54,435 bases of DNA from Planctomycetota bacterium (GTDB taxonomy: Bacteria > Planctomycetota > Phycisphaerae > UBA1845), in the NCBI GenBank assembly GCA_029558835.1, contig JAKQDH010000129.1:1-54435 (forward strand). Direction: 5' to 3'. Made by a program: the position numbers and the translations under genes. The first letter of the stretch is position 1, and each line of letters begins with the position of its first letter. The notes under the pieces were generated by a model. It had not been told where the DNA came from. It searched no databases and saw only the letters and a program-made list of their open reading frames with translations. Positions 1 through 7,923 of this stretch are shown here, in pieces.

Positions 1-1386
1 CGTTGACAGCGCGGTCGCGAAGTCCTCGGAATCGGACAGCAGGCGTTCAAGGGCATAGTTCCATACCTCGCTACGGAGTTGTTGGATCAATTCCCCGGTG
101 GAGAGGCGTTGCTCCGCCGACTTCGAGTACCATTTCGGCAAAGGCAGCCGACCCCGGGGCGTATCGGTCCCGAACGCTCGGGCACCGGCCAGCAGCAGGA
201 GGGCGTAGCTGGCCACGGCCAAGGCCGGCTGGCGTTCCACCGATTGCGGCGTGCGAACCTGGGCCTCCCCCACGCCGATGAGCTGCTTTTCGTCGCGATG
301 ATTGACTTCGATGTCCCAGCGCCAGAGGTAGTACTGGACGACCCGGTCGAGCGGCAGGTTCGGGTCGGTGCAGAGCAGATAGGCCGGCTGCCGGTAGAGA
401 AGCTTGCTGCCGCGGCGTGGCCGATAGCCCACCGGCGCGATGACCACCAGACGCAGCGGCAGCTTCGCGCCGGCCTTCCGCCAGAGCAGGGGGGCCACCG
501 TCTTGACGCGGAAGGTGTGCATCTTCCCCGCCCCGTAGGCACGCACGGGCTGCCAAGGCAGGTGCTCATCCTGACCCACCTGCTCCGGCGTGGGCAGGGC
601 GGCACCGTACTGGCGCTTGCTCCCCACGGGCGGCTGGTCGGCGGGACGCGGCAACGCAAAGAGCTTGGCATCCTTGCGTACCCGACCAATCAGGGTGGTC
701 CGCCGCGGCAAGCCCGTCAGCACGGTGCGGTTGGTGTAGCTGCCGTCCACCGCCACCACCAGGTCTCGAGCCGCGGCGTCCTGGCGTTGATCGAGGTTGT
801 CCCGGAGGCGTTGCAGGGTCTGCACTGCGGCCGTGCTGAGGTTCTGCAGCCGCTGCTGCCGACGGTAGGCGGCCCATTCTTCGGCGGACGCCTTTCTCTT
901 TGGCTTGGGTAGCGGCGGGACGTGTTCGAAGGCGAGGGGGAGGGCACGGGCCGAGCCTTCCGGCTGGGCATGGGGCAGCAGTCCTGACAGTTGCAGGAAG
1001 CGCTGCGCCCGAATGAGGTTAGGACGGAAGGCCGGCGAGAGCGGGTCCCGGCGGTAGGCCACCCCCGGAATGTGCCTCCCCGTCTTGCGCAGGTGCGTGT
1101 CGTCCAAGGCCGTCACCAGCGGTGCCTGCGGGGGCAGCAGTTCGAGTAGACCGTGCACCACCGGGACGAACAGCTCCCGGGCGTCCCAGACGTCGCGGGA
1201 GAAGAGCCGGTAGTCGGCCGACCAGTCGACGAACTGCCGCCCCGACGTGCAGAGCAGGCCGGTCAGCGTATGCCGCCCCAGGCAGACCAGTTGGCTGAGG
1301 CTCAGGCGTCGGGCGCGCCGGCCGGTACGGTGTTGGGCGAAGACGTGCCGGCTTTCGTCCAGCAACGCCGAGACTTCCGGCAGCAA
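1..1386 (-). CDS. IS4-superfamily DDE transposase, 3' end off the left edge
   Basis: Transposase that would catalyse cut-and-paste movement of its own element. One open frame runs without interruption from about 1386 to the window edge (462 codons), so only the last residues are missing. The three acidic residues are visible: the Asp in ALDDTHLRKTG (about 1109-1075), the Asp in VVAVDGSYTN (about 758-730), and the Glu at 307-309. Around that Glu the residues YLWRWDIEVNHRDEK fit the IS4 signature Y-(2)-R-(3)-E-(6)-K exactly. There is no good ATG. I use a TTG three codons after the upstream AbrB-like stop, but the frame stays open upstream, so translation may instead arise by frameshifting from that gene (see 1395-1403). 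Family assignment is confident; the exact IS group (for example IS701-like) is not. Confidence 0.85.
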   Translation of the reverse strand, partial: MLPEVSALLDESRHVFAQHRTGRRARRLSLSQLVCLGRHTLTGLLCTSGRQFVDWSADYRLFSRDVWDARELFVPVVHGLLELLPPQAPLVTALDDTHLRKTGRHIPGVAYRRDPLSPAFRPNLIRAQRFLQLSGLLPHAQPEGSARALPLAFEHVPPLPKPKRKASAEEWAAYRRQQRLQNLSTAAVQTLQRLRDNLDQRQDAAARDLVVAVDGSYTNRTVLTGLPRRTTLIGRVRKDAKLFALPRPADQPPVGSKRQYGAALPTPEQVGQDEHLPWQPVRAYGAGKMHTFRVKTVAPLLWRKAGAKLPLRLVVIAPVGYRPRRGSKLLYRQPAYLLCTDPNLPLDRVVQYYLWRWDIEVNHRDEKQLIGVGEAQVRTPQSVERQPALAVASYALLLLAGARAFGTDTPRGRLPLPKWYSKSAEQRLSTGELIQQLRSEVWNYALERLLSDSEDFATALST

Positions 1387-1388
1387 GC

Positions 1389-1589
1389 CTAGCGTTTTTT
1401 TTTCCCCGCCGCGGCCGCCTGGCGTTTGGCGGTGCGGTGGAGAATCAGGGTGTGGCGGTCCTGAATGACCCACTCGACGACCTCGCCCTTGTCGAACTCC
1501 AGGGCTCGGGCGAGGGGGGCGGGGAAGTTGATGTACCACTGTTCGCTCTCCTGACGTTGGATGAGTTGGACCTTGGTGGGGTACCCCAT
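1389..1589 (-). CDS. AbrB/MazE-like small DNA-binding protein preceding the transposase
   Basis: A 66-residue protein starting MGYPTKVQLIQRQ. It has the short beta-rich pattern of SpoVT/AbrB swapped-hairpin domains: a WYINFPAPLARALEFDKGEVVEWVI core, where 'FPAPLARALEFDKGE' resembles the '.IP..lr..lgl..Gd.v' core of the family. It ends in a basic KKKR tail. The ATG at 1589 is preceded by a perfect AAGGAGG (1595-1601 on the plus strand). A longer frame beginning at 1631 would start inside a palindrome and is unlikely. It lies directly upstream of the transposase and the two reading frames nearly abut. I infer that it represses the element by binding the palindrome at 1604-1629. It could also be a lone antitoxin-like protein, but no toxin gene is present. 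Confidence 0.7.
   Translation of the reverse strand: MGYPTKVQLIQRQESEQWYINFPAPLARALEFDKGEVVEWVIQDRHTLILHRTAKRQAAAAGKKKR
1395..1403 (-). other. A9 slippery run at the AbrB-like/transposase junction
   Basis: The coding strand reads GGGG, nine As, then CGCTAG. The AbrB-like frame reads AAA AAA AAA CGC and stops. A -1 slip on A AAA AAA would enter the transposase frame (ACG CTA GGC TTG). Frameshifting is inferred only from this arrangement. Confidence 0.4.
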
Positions 1590-1603
1590 GACAGCCTCCT
1601 TTC

Positions 1604-1629
1604 GGTATCTAGTCATATAACTAGATACC
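1604..1629. promoter_or_regulatory. Perfect palindrome upstream of the AbrB-like gene, likely operator
   Basis: Ten-base arms GGTATCTAGT and ACTAGATACC are perfectly complementary around a 6-base CATATA centre. The site is an AT-rich island immediately upstream of the Shine-Dalgarno sequence of the AbrB-like gene. Both the position and the symmetry suit autoregulation of the insertion element. Confidence 0.55.
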
Positions 1630-1738
1630 ACCAGGCCCGGAAGCTGTCAAGAGGCGTTCCCGCTCCACTCTCCCTCGGTCATTCCGCCAAGTTCGCTTGC
1701 GAACCCGCCCAGATTACTATGAAATGGCCGAACACCAG

Positions 1739-1786
1739 GAAACGGGGACGCAGCTAGTTTTCGGAAACTAGCTGCGTCCCCGTTTC
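1739..1786. repeat. 22-bp-arm hairpin next to tRNA-Gln, REP-like or terminator
   Basis: A nearly perfect inverted repeat with 22-base arms (core GACGCAGCTAGTTT and its complement) around a 4-base TCGG loop. It ends six bases from the 3' end of the tRNA, so it could terminate the tRNA transcript, although there is no T tract. A related half-site containing AAGCTGCGTCCCCGCTTTT occurs at 37464-37493. That supports a REP-type repeat family rather than a unique terminator. Confidence 0.6.
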
Positions 1787-1791
1787 GGATC

Positions 1792-1862
1792 TGGGCTGCG
1801 AGGACTCGAACCTCGAACCTTCTGATCCAGAGTCAGACGTTCTGCCAGTTGAACTACAGCCC
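1792..1862 (-). tRNA. tRNA-Gln (anticodon CUG)
   Basis: The minus strand folds as a cloverleaf. The acceptor arm is GGGCTGT with GCAGCCC (one G-U pair), followed by discriminator A. The D arm is TTC/GAA, and the anticodon stem TCTGA/TCAGA surrounds the loop CTCTGGA, giving anticodon CUG for the CAG codon. The T arm is CGAGG-TTCGAGT-CCTCG. CCA is not encoded; the next bases are GAT. The total is 71 bases including the discriminator. The gene stands alone next to an insertion element. Confidence 0.92.
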
Positions 1863-2826
1863 AAGCAAACGTCGCTGCTATTGAAGCCGCGCCGGCCGGC
1901 CGTGTCAAGATGCCGTCGGCCCAGCAGACACGCCGGGTGGCGGCATCGATCGATCGGCCGCGACCGGCACGCCTGCCGGCCGCACGGCCAGCGCTGCACC
2001 TGGCCGCACTGCAACCAGCGCAGGGGCTGGGCGGTGGCTGGCCGCACGGGCGGCACACCCGGCCTGCCCCCCGCAGTCGCCTGGCCCGGGCGCGTAACCG
2101 GCGTCCGATAGGCGCTGGCGCGGTCCTCGGCCGTCAGCGGCCGCCTCAGCACCGGCTGGCCGCTCTGCCAGCACCGGCCAGCCAAGCCGCTACCGCCCCA
2201 GCATCACCAGCGGCGTTAGCACCCGCCGGCCGCTCTGCCGGCACCCGGTGGCCAGGGCGTCCGCACTGCGTGGCCGGCGCGTCGGACCGCATGCCCGCGG
2301 TTCCCCCGGCTACGGACGTTGAGGCCGCCGCCCATGCCGCCACCCAATCATCGGCAGCCGCCAACCATAGCCCGCATTCGCAGGCCACATCGGGAGTCCT
2401 CCCGCCGCCGTGGCCGGCCGGGCGGTGCCCGCCCCGGCGTCTGCGGCCGCTGCTCTTCCCCCCCCTCTCCCTGGAAGGGCGAGGGGCTTGGACGCCACCC
2501 GCCCAGCCCCGCCTGCGGCGTGTGAGGCAATCGGCGCCTTCGTCAGTCCCCCAGGTCCCCAGGACCTGGGCCACCCGCCGGACCGGACCTGGGCCGCCCG
2601 GGGCGAACCTGGGCCACCCCCGGGCATTTACACTGCCCGGAGGAGCACGGCCGACCGCTGGCTTGCGCAACGCCCGCGTAACAGGTGGCGGCCGCACCAG
2701 CCGCCCTGTGGACGTTTCAGCCGGCCGACGATATGTTCCTGTGCTCTGAATGAGGAGTCTACCTTGGCTGGGGTGGGGCCATGTGAATTCCACCGCTGAT
2801 CTTCTTGTGTGACGGAGAATGTCTCT
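1863..2826. other. Gene-free, very GC-rich intergenic stretch with repeats
   Basis: Open frames exist here on both strands but are made of Arg, Pro, Gly and Ala with no domain pattern, so I treat them as chance frames in GC-rich DNA. The stretch is rich in GGCCGGC-type runs. It holds a direct repeat of GGCCGCTCTGCC(A/G)GCACC at 2158-2175 and 2228-2245, a CCCTCTCC-type palindrome at 2461-2490, and a GGTGGCCCA-type palindrome at 2539-2580. Confidence 0.6.
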
Positions 2827-3045
2827 ATGAAGCTCTTTACCCGTGTGCTGGCGATTGCGTGTTTCTCGGTCTTGGCGTTGTCACTGAGCGGCTGCCACAA
2901 GCCCTGCAAGAGCGATTGCCAGAAGCCCTGTGCGGCCAAGTGTGAGAAGGAAGCCAAGCCGTGCCCGAAGGCGGAGGCTGCCAAGGCCAAGCCGGCCGAG
3001 CCCGCGAAGCCCGCTGAGCCGGCCAAGCCCGCTGGGCAGAAGTAG
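2827..3045 (+). CDS. Small Cys-rich lipoprotein with AKPAEP repeats
   Basis: A 72-residue protein. A basic start MKLFTRV is followed by a hydrophobic segment and a lipobox ending LSLSGC, so the mature protein would be lipid-anchored at Cys21. The mature part carries a run of Cys pairs spaced as KPCKSDCQKPCAAKCEKE, then an (AKPAEP)n Pro/Ala-rich tail of the kind that can span the cell wall or periplasm. The ATG at 2827 has GGAG nine bases upstream. An upstream GTG at 2809 would only add MTENVS-like residues and is less likely. The function is unknown; the Cys-Lys motif could bind metal, but this is speculation. Confidence 0.75.
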   Translation: MKLFTRVLAIACFSVLALSLSGCHKPCKSDCQKPCAAKCEKEAKPCPKAEAAKAKPAEPAKPAEPAKPAGQK

Positions 3046-3185
3046 TCGCGACGCATCCCCCGCACTCCACGCCCTCTGCCAGCGCGCCGGCGAGCGGTGG
3101 CGGTCGGCTGGAACGACGGGACGCAGCAACACCTGATGCCCGCGGCGCAATCCGTAGGACGTGCGCCCGGCAAAGTGACAACAGA

Positions 3186-3231
3186 ACCGCCCGGGGAAGC
3201 GCTGCCAGCGCCTTCCCCGGGCGGTCTTTCT
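3186..3231. terminator. Bidirectional terminator between the small lipoprotein gene and dnaK
   Basis: A 14-bp perfect stem (ACCGCCCGGGGAAG with its complement at 3212-3225) is followed by CTTTCTCT on the plus strand and by TTCTGTTGT on the minus strand. It separates two convergent genes. Confidence 0.75.
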
Positions 3232-3264
3232 CTGCGCGTCGCAGCCCGTTGGCCGCGGTCGCCG

Positions 3265-5205
3265 TTACTTGCTGTCCTTCACCTCGAACTCGGCGTCGAT
3301 CACGTCGCCGTCGCGTCCGCCACCGGCGTCGGGACGCTCATCATGCGGAGGGGTCGGCCCACCACCCGGAGCCGCGCCGCCGCCGGCCGCCTGCCGGCGT
3401 GCCGCCTCCTCGTATACGATCTTGCCGATCAACTGGGCGTCCTCGTTGAGTTTGTCGAGGGCGCGCTTGAGCGCGTCCGCGTCGTCGCCCTTCATCACCT
3501 GCCGGACGTTGTTGGCCGCCGCCTCGACTTTCGCCCGCGTGTCCGTGGGAATCTTGTCGCCGTGCTCCTTCAACTGCCGTTCGACGTCGTAGACCATGTT
3601 GTCCGCCTGATTGCGCAGCTTGGCCACCTCGGCCCGCTTGACATCGTCCGCGGCGTGCTCCTGCGCCTCCCGCTTCATCCGTTCGACCTGCTCCTTGCTG
3701 AGCCCGTCCTTGTTCTCGATGCGGATGGACTGCTCCTTGCCGGTGGCCTTGTCCTTGGCGGCCACGCTGATGATGCCGTTGCGGTCGATGTCGAAGGTCA
3801 CGGCGATCTGCGGCAGCCCGCGCGGGGCGGGGGCGATGCCGGTCAGCATGAAGCGTCCCAGGCTGCGGTTGTCGGCGGCCATCGGGCGGTTGCCCTGGAG
3901 CACGTGAATCTGCACCTCAACCTGCCCATCCGCGGCCGTGCTGAAGACCTCCGTGCGCGACGTCGGGATCGTGGTATTCGCTTCGATCATGGGGGTCGCG
4001 ATGCCCCCGAGAGTCTCCACCCCGAGCGACAGCGGAGTCACGTCGAGCAGGACGATGTCGCCGCGCTCGCCCGCCAGGATGCTCGCCTGAATGGCCGCTC
4101 CGACGGCGACGACCTCGTCGGGATTCACGCTGCGATTGGGCTCCTTGCCGAACACCTCGCGGACGAGGGCCTGGACGGCCGGCATCCGCGTCGAGCCGCC
4201 CACGAGGACGACTTCGTCGATGTCCTTCGGCGTCATCTTGGCGGCCGAGAGCGCCTCCATGACCGGTCCCCGACACCGCTCCGTCAGGTGGCGGGTCAAC
4301 TGCTCGAACTGCGCCCGTGTCATCGTTACCTGCAAGTGCTTCGGTCCGCTGGCGGTGGCGGTGATGTACGGCAGGTTGATGGTCGTCTCCATCACCGTGG
4401 AGAGCTCACACTTGGCCTTCTCACCCGCCTCTTTCAGGCGCTGCAAGGCCATCGGGTCCTGACGCAGGTCCACGCCCTCCTGCTTGCGGAACTCGTCCGC
4501 CAGGAAGTTGATGAGCACCTCGTCGTAGTCGTCGCCGCCCAGGTGCCCGTCACCGCTGACGCTCTTGACCTCGAAGGTGCCGATCTCCGGATCGATCTCG
4601 AGGATGGAGATGTCGAACGTCCCGCCGCCCAGGTCGAAGACGGCCACCGTCTGCTCTTTCTTCTTGTCCAGTCCGTAGGCGAGCGCCGCGGCCGTGGGCT
4701 CGTTGATGATGCGTTCGACCTTCAGGCCGGCGATCTCCCCAGCGTCCTTGGTGGCCTTGCGTTGCGAGTCGTTGAAGTAGGCGGGGACGGTGATGACCGC
4801 GCGGTCGATCTTCTCGCCGAAGTAGCTTTCCGCGGTCTTGCGGAGGTCCTGGAGGATCATGGCGCTGATTTCGGGCGGGGTGTACTGCTTGCCGCGCACC
4901 TCGACCTTCACGAGGTCGTCCGCGGACCCGACAATCCGGTAGGGGACCATCTTCTCCTCGGTGTTCACCTCCCCATGACGCCGCCCCATGAACCTCTTGA
5001 TGGAGTGGACGGTATTCTGCGGGTTCGTGACCTGCTGGTGCCGGGCAACCTGACCGACCAACCGCTCGCCCTTGTCCGTGAAAGCCACGACCGACGGTGT
5101 CAGCCGCGCCCCATGGGCATTCGTAAGCACTTTGACGTTGCCCCCCTCCATGGCAGCCACAACGGAATTAGTCGTGCCCAGGTCAATTCCAATAATTTTG
5201 GACAT
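3265..5205 (-). CDS. dnaK: Chaperone protein DnaK (Hsp70)
   Basis: A 646-residue Hsp70, the usual length for the family. It begins [16 protein letters not shown], the first ATPase phosphate loop. Later come [12 protein letters not shown] and [12 protein letters not shown], the other two nucleotide-binding signatures, and then the substrate-binding domain ([18 protein letters not shown]). The Gly/Pro/Asp-rich lid tail ends [10 protein letters not shown], the usual EEVD-like bacterial end. It refolds proteins with DnaJ and GrpE in the cytoplasm. Neither dnaJ nor grpE is adjacent, so the chaperone operon is split here. GGAGG precedes the ATG at the usual distance. The upstream 280 bases contain no CIRCE element that I can find. 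Confidence 0.97.
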   Translation of the reverse strand: MSKIIGIDLGTTNSVVAAMEGGNVKVLTNAHGARLTPSVVAFTDKGERLVGQVARHQQVTNPQNTVHSIKRFMGRRHGEVNTEEKMVPYRIVGSADDLVKVEVRGKQYTPPEISAMILQDLRKTAESYFGEKIDRAVITVPAYFNDSQRKATKDAGEIAGLKVERIINEPTAAALAYGLDKKKEQTVAVFDLGGGTFDISILEIDPEIGTFEVKSVSGDGHLGGDDYDEVLINFLADEFRKQEGVDLRQDPMALQRLKEAGEKAKCELSTVMETTINLPYITATASGPKHLQVTMTRAQFEQLTRHLTERCRGPVMEALSAAKMTPKDIDEVVLVGGSTRMPAVQALVREVFGKEPNRSVNPDEVVAVGAAIQASILAGERGDIVLLDVTPLSLGVETLGGIATPMIEANTTIPTSRTEVFSTAADGQVEVQIHVLQGNRPMAADNRSLGRFMLTGIAPAPRGLPQIAVTFDIDRNGIISVAAKDKATGKEQSIRIENKDGLSKEQVERMKREAQEHAADDVKRAEVAKLRNQADNMVYDVERQLKEHGDKIPTDTRAKVEAAANNVRQVMKGDDADALKRALDKLNEDAQLIGKIVYEEAARRQAAGGGAAPGGGPTPPHDERPDAGGGRDGDVIDAEFEVKDSK

Positions 5206-5485
5206 ACATGCCTCCTTGACGACTTCGCGCTCCTGCCAGGTGCAGGGTGCGCATCGCAGACCCGGTGAGCACGGTGTGTGCCACCACCGGACCCAGGCCG
5301 AGATTCCTAACCTATTGCCACATAAGCACTAATGAACGCCGTCCGCGCCGTGCTCACGGCGGAAACTCGCGACGCTGCCAACGTGACAGTCACTCGACCT
5401 GCTCAACTGGCACACCCGCCGCGCAGCCGCGGCAACGGGGAAGATTCGCTTCCTCAACGCCAACTCGCCGATACACTGGCTACCC
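5206..5485. promoter_or_regulatory. Divergent intergenic region between dnaK and the ACT-domain gene
   Basis: It contains a 10-bp inverted repeat, GTGAGCACGG at 5265-5274 and its complement at 5348-5357, and an AT-richer patch at about 5302-5335. On the plus strand TACACT at 5472-5477 lies just eight bases before the ATG of the ACT-domain gene, which has no Shine-Dalgarno. This suggests a leaderless mRNA. No promoter here has been demonstrated. Confidence 0.35.
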
Positions 5486-5968
5486 ATGGACGTTGAACCG
5501 CTGGACACAGCCGAGGCACAGGGCTTACCGACGGTCCGCCAACTCTCGGTGTTCATCGAGAACCGCGTGGGGCAGTTGCTTCGCCTGACGCAGCTCTTCG
5601 ATGACACGGACATCCGCATCCTCGCGATTTCGGTGGTGCATTCAGTGGATTGCGCGGTGTGCCGGATGCTGGTGGACGACCCGGACCGGGCGTACGACAT
5701 CCTGCGCGACGCGCGGTTTCAGGTGAGCGAGGCCGAACTCCTCGTGGTCAGCCTGCCGCCGGGCAAGCGCGGGCTCCTGCATACCTGGGCGGCTTTGCTG
5801 GGCGGCGAGGTCAACGTCAACTACACGTACCCACTGCTGACGAGGCCCCGCAACACCGCCGCCTTGGCGGTTTGCCCCGACAACCTCTATCAGGCCGTGA
5901 AAGTCCTCCGCGAGCGCAGCTTCGACTTGCTCGACGAGGCGGACCTCCTCGACGCCAGAGGCGACTGA
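5486..5968 (+). CDS. Tandem ACT-domain protein
   Basis: A 160-residue protein. The first ACT-like fold is about residues 12-80: VRQLSVFIENRVGQLLRLTQLFDDTDIRILAISV, the typical beta-alpha-beta start with 'ENRvGqL'. A second, more degenerate unit is at about residues 85-155. ACT domains bind amino acids and regulate enzymes of amino-acid metabolism. Here no enzyme domain is fused, as in stand-alone regulators resembling the small subunit of acetolactate synthase. It is transcribed divergently from dnaK. The ATG at 5486 has no ribosome-binding site, and a TACACT box sits eight bases upstream, so the transcript may be leaderless. The ligand cannot be read from the sequence. Confidence 0.8.
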   Translation: MDVEPLDTAEAQGLPTVRQLSVFIENRVGQLLRLTQLFDDTDIRILAISVVHSVDCAVCRMLVDDPDRAYDILRDARFQVSEAELLVVSLPPGKRGLLHTWAALLGGEVNVNYTYPLLTRPRNTAALAVCPDNLYQAVKVLRERSFDLLDEADLLDARGD

Positions 5969-6046
5969 CGACACCACGATTGACTTCGCGAGCCAAGCGT
6001 CATCCGCCCGTGCGGAATGCCCGGCGTCTGCGCTGGAGGGAAACCG

Positions 6047-6541
6047 CTACTCGCTGAGGCTGCTCTGCGCAACGTGGCTCTGGCCACACTGACCGTGCCA
6101 TGAGTGGCAGCGAGCAACGCGGGCTTCCTGGGTTACCGTGAACGCATAAAACTGGTAGCAGTGACTCCAGCGCAGGGTCACGGTCAGATACAGTACGATT
6201 CCCAGGATGGCGCCGAGCTCGACGACCCGGTGCGTGCGGTACCGCAGCATCGGGTAGATGCCGACGGCCACCAGTACCAGCTTGTAGGCCGCGATTCCCG
6301 GGGTTCCTCCAACGAGCAGCATGCGCGCGAACGGATTCGTCTCCTCCAGGACACCGTGGTGGTACGCGAGGACGGTGAAGGCAAGATCAAGCGCGTTGAG
6401 AGCAACGAGAATCCCGACAAGCAGCAGGATGCGGCGTCGCCGGGCCGCCTGAAACCAGTCCAATACCGCCATAATGCGACGGCACCAACCCGTCTGTGGC
6501 GGTGTCGTGAAGTCGGGACACTGATAGGCAGCGACGGTCAT
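6047..6541 (-). CDS. DUF5658-like membrane protein
   Basis: A 164-residue protein with three or four hydrophobic segments: ILLLVGILVALNALDLAFTVLAY, TPGIAAYKLVLVAVGIYPML and GAILGIVLYLTVTL. The order LNALDL.FT....G..EE.NP.A, then AYK, then YN/QF.A, is the pattern I know from DUF5658 proteins of planctomycetes and others. Their role is unknown. The C-terminal 30 residues contain Cys and His (RCHSWHGQCGQSH), unusual for this family and possibly metal-binding. The start is uncertain: I use the ATG at 6541 (MTVAAYQ). A longer start at 6685 and a shorter one at MAVLDWF are possible, and none has a clear Shine-Dalgarno. Confidence 0.65.
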   Translation of the reverse strand: MTVAAYQCPDFTTPPQTGWCRRIMAVLDWFQAARRRRILLLVGILVALNALDLAFTVLAYHHGVLEETNPFARMLLVGGTPGIAAYKLVLVAVGIYPMLRYRTHRVVELGAILGIVLYLTVTLRWSHCYQFYAFTVTQEARVARCHSWHGQCGQSHVAQSSLSE

Positions 6542-6927
6542 GATGCTGGGTATCGGTAGGCCGCAGTCAACGGAGAAACGGATTTCGGACGTTTCTTGGG
6601 GGTCTGGGGGGTGCGGCCGCATTCCCGCAGGACTACCCGCGACGCCAGCCACAGGGCACCCGCGGCAGGGCGTGACCGGCACCATGCACCGCCGGCTGCC
6701 ACTTGCGCAGGGTTTTCAAAAGTTTTGATAACAAGTGGAGGAACAGCGCCGCTGCGTTAAGATGCCAACGATGGCCGGGGGCGTCTGCACCGGAGCTGCG
6801 TCCAACTCCAGCACCTCGGAGGTAGGCCTCCCCCCGCGCTAAAGGGACCCAAGCCGGCGCGCGTTGGATCTTGTCGGTTGTCGCCGCGACGGACCGACCG
6901 TTGAAGCTGGACGACTTCTTGGCGGCC
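6542..6927. other. Intergenic region with AT-rich island, probable divergent promoters
   Basis: An AT-rich patch, TTTTCAAAAGTTTTGATAAC, lies at about 6711-6730 in otherwise GC-rich DNA, between two divergent genes. On the plus strand TTGCGC, 17 bases and TGATAA can be read as a weak sigma-70 promoter for the prenyl synthase gene. No gene is seen. Confidence 0.3.
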
Positions 6928-7923
6928 ATGGTCATGGCTCCGACAACGTCACAACTTGATCTCACCAGCGCGTATGCACCCGTCCGGCGGGACCTGGACG
7001 TGGTGGTGCGTTTGTTTGACGCGGAGGTCACCGCGGATCTGCCGTTCGTCAACGAGTTGGTGGCCACCGTCCGCTCCTATCGCGGGAAGATGTTGCGGCC
7101 GGCATTGCTGCTGCTTGCGGGCAAGGCCACCGGCACGATAACCGCGACCCACCATACACTGGGAGCGGTCGTCGAGTTGGTGCACATGGCCACGCTAGTG
7201 CACGACGACGTGCTCGACGAGGCCACGGAGCGGCGGCGGCACCCGACGATCGCCGCGCTGGCGGGCAACACGGCGGCCGTACTGCTCGGCGACTTCCTCA
7301 TCAGCCACGCCTTCCACTTATGCAGCAGCCTCAACGACCAGTATGCCTCGCGGCGCATCGGCGCCACCACGAACACCGTCTGCGAGGGCGAGATGCTGCA
7401 AGACTGGCAGCAAGGCAACTTCGCCCTGACGGAGGCGGAGTACCTGGACATCATTCGCCGCAAGACCGCGGTCCTGACGGCCACTTGTTGTGCGCTGGGG
7501 GCTCGCTATGCGGGAGCGAGCCAGGCTCAGATCGATGCCCTGGAGTCGTTCGGACTGGCCGTGGGGGTTGCGTTCCAGATTGTTGACGATGTCCTGGACA
7601 TCGCCGGCAATGAGCACACGATCGGCAAGACGCTGGGGCTGGACCTGGACCTGGGGAAGGCCACGCTGCCGCTGATTCACTTTCTCCGCGAAGCGGAGTC
7701 GAGCGACAGGGCCGCGATGCTCCGCAGGCTGAAGGTCCGCGCGGAGCGAACTGGGGAGTACCTGCGCGGGCGGTTAGAGGACTCCGGCAGCCTGCTGTAT
7801 GCGTTGCAGGAGGCCGAACGCTACGTTCGGCAGGCACAGTGCCGGTTGGACCTGTTGCCCGCGAGCGACGCGCGCAGCTCACTGCTCGCCCTGGCGGATT
7901 TCGTCGTACAACGGCAATTCTGA
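6928..7923 (+). CDS. Polyprenyl diphosphate synthase (long-chain trans type)
   Basis: Condenses isopentenyl diphosphate units onto an allylic primer to make the side chain of quinones, or a related long isoprenoid. The first Asp-rich motif is LVHDDVLDEA (about 7192-7221), followed by the usual RRRHPT. The second is FQIVDDVLDIAGNE (about 7573-7614), and GKTLGLDLDLGKATLPLI is the conserved tail region. About 331 residues, matching octaprenyl/heptaprenyl synthases (IspB/HepT type). The frame is open back to a TTG at 6871; I prefer the ATG at 6928 (MVMAPTTSQLDL), because the residues before it have no counterpart in the family. Chain length cannot be predicted reliably. No menaquinone genes are adjacent. 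Confidence 0.9.
   Translation: MVMAPTTSQLDLTSAYAPVRRDLDVVVRLFDAEVTADLPFVNELVATVRSYRGKMLRPALLLLAGKATGTITATHHTLGAVVELVHMATLVHDDVLDEATERRRHPTIAALAGNTAAVLLGDFLISHAFHLCSSLNDQYASRRIGATTNTVCEGEMLQDWQQGNFALTEAEYLDIIRRKTAVLTATCCALGARYAGASQAQIDALESFGLAVGVAFQIVDDVLDIAGNEHTIGKTLGLDLDLGKATLPLIHFLREAESSDRAAMLRRLKVRAERTGEYLRGRLEDSGSLLYALQEAERYVRQAQCRLDLLPASDARSSLLALADFVVQRQF

Noticed and set aside
79..912. Long plus-strand frame across the transposase
   Set aside because: It is the antisense of a gene with IS4 catalytic motifs and has no domain of its own.
2146..2793. Minus-strand 215-codon frame in the GC-rich stretch
   Set aside because: Arg/Gly/Pro-rich, no ribosome-binding site, and it runs through two repeat families.
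5206..5340. Possible CIRCE heat-shock element upstream of dnaK
   Set aside because: TTAGTGCTT is present but not TTAGCACTC with its partner GAGTGCTAA nine bases away.
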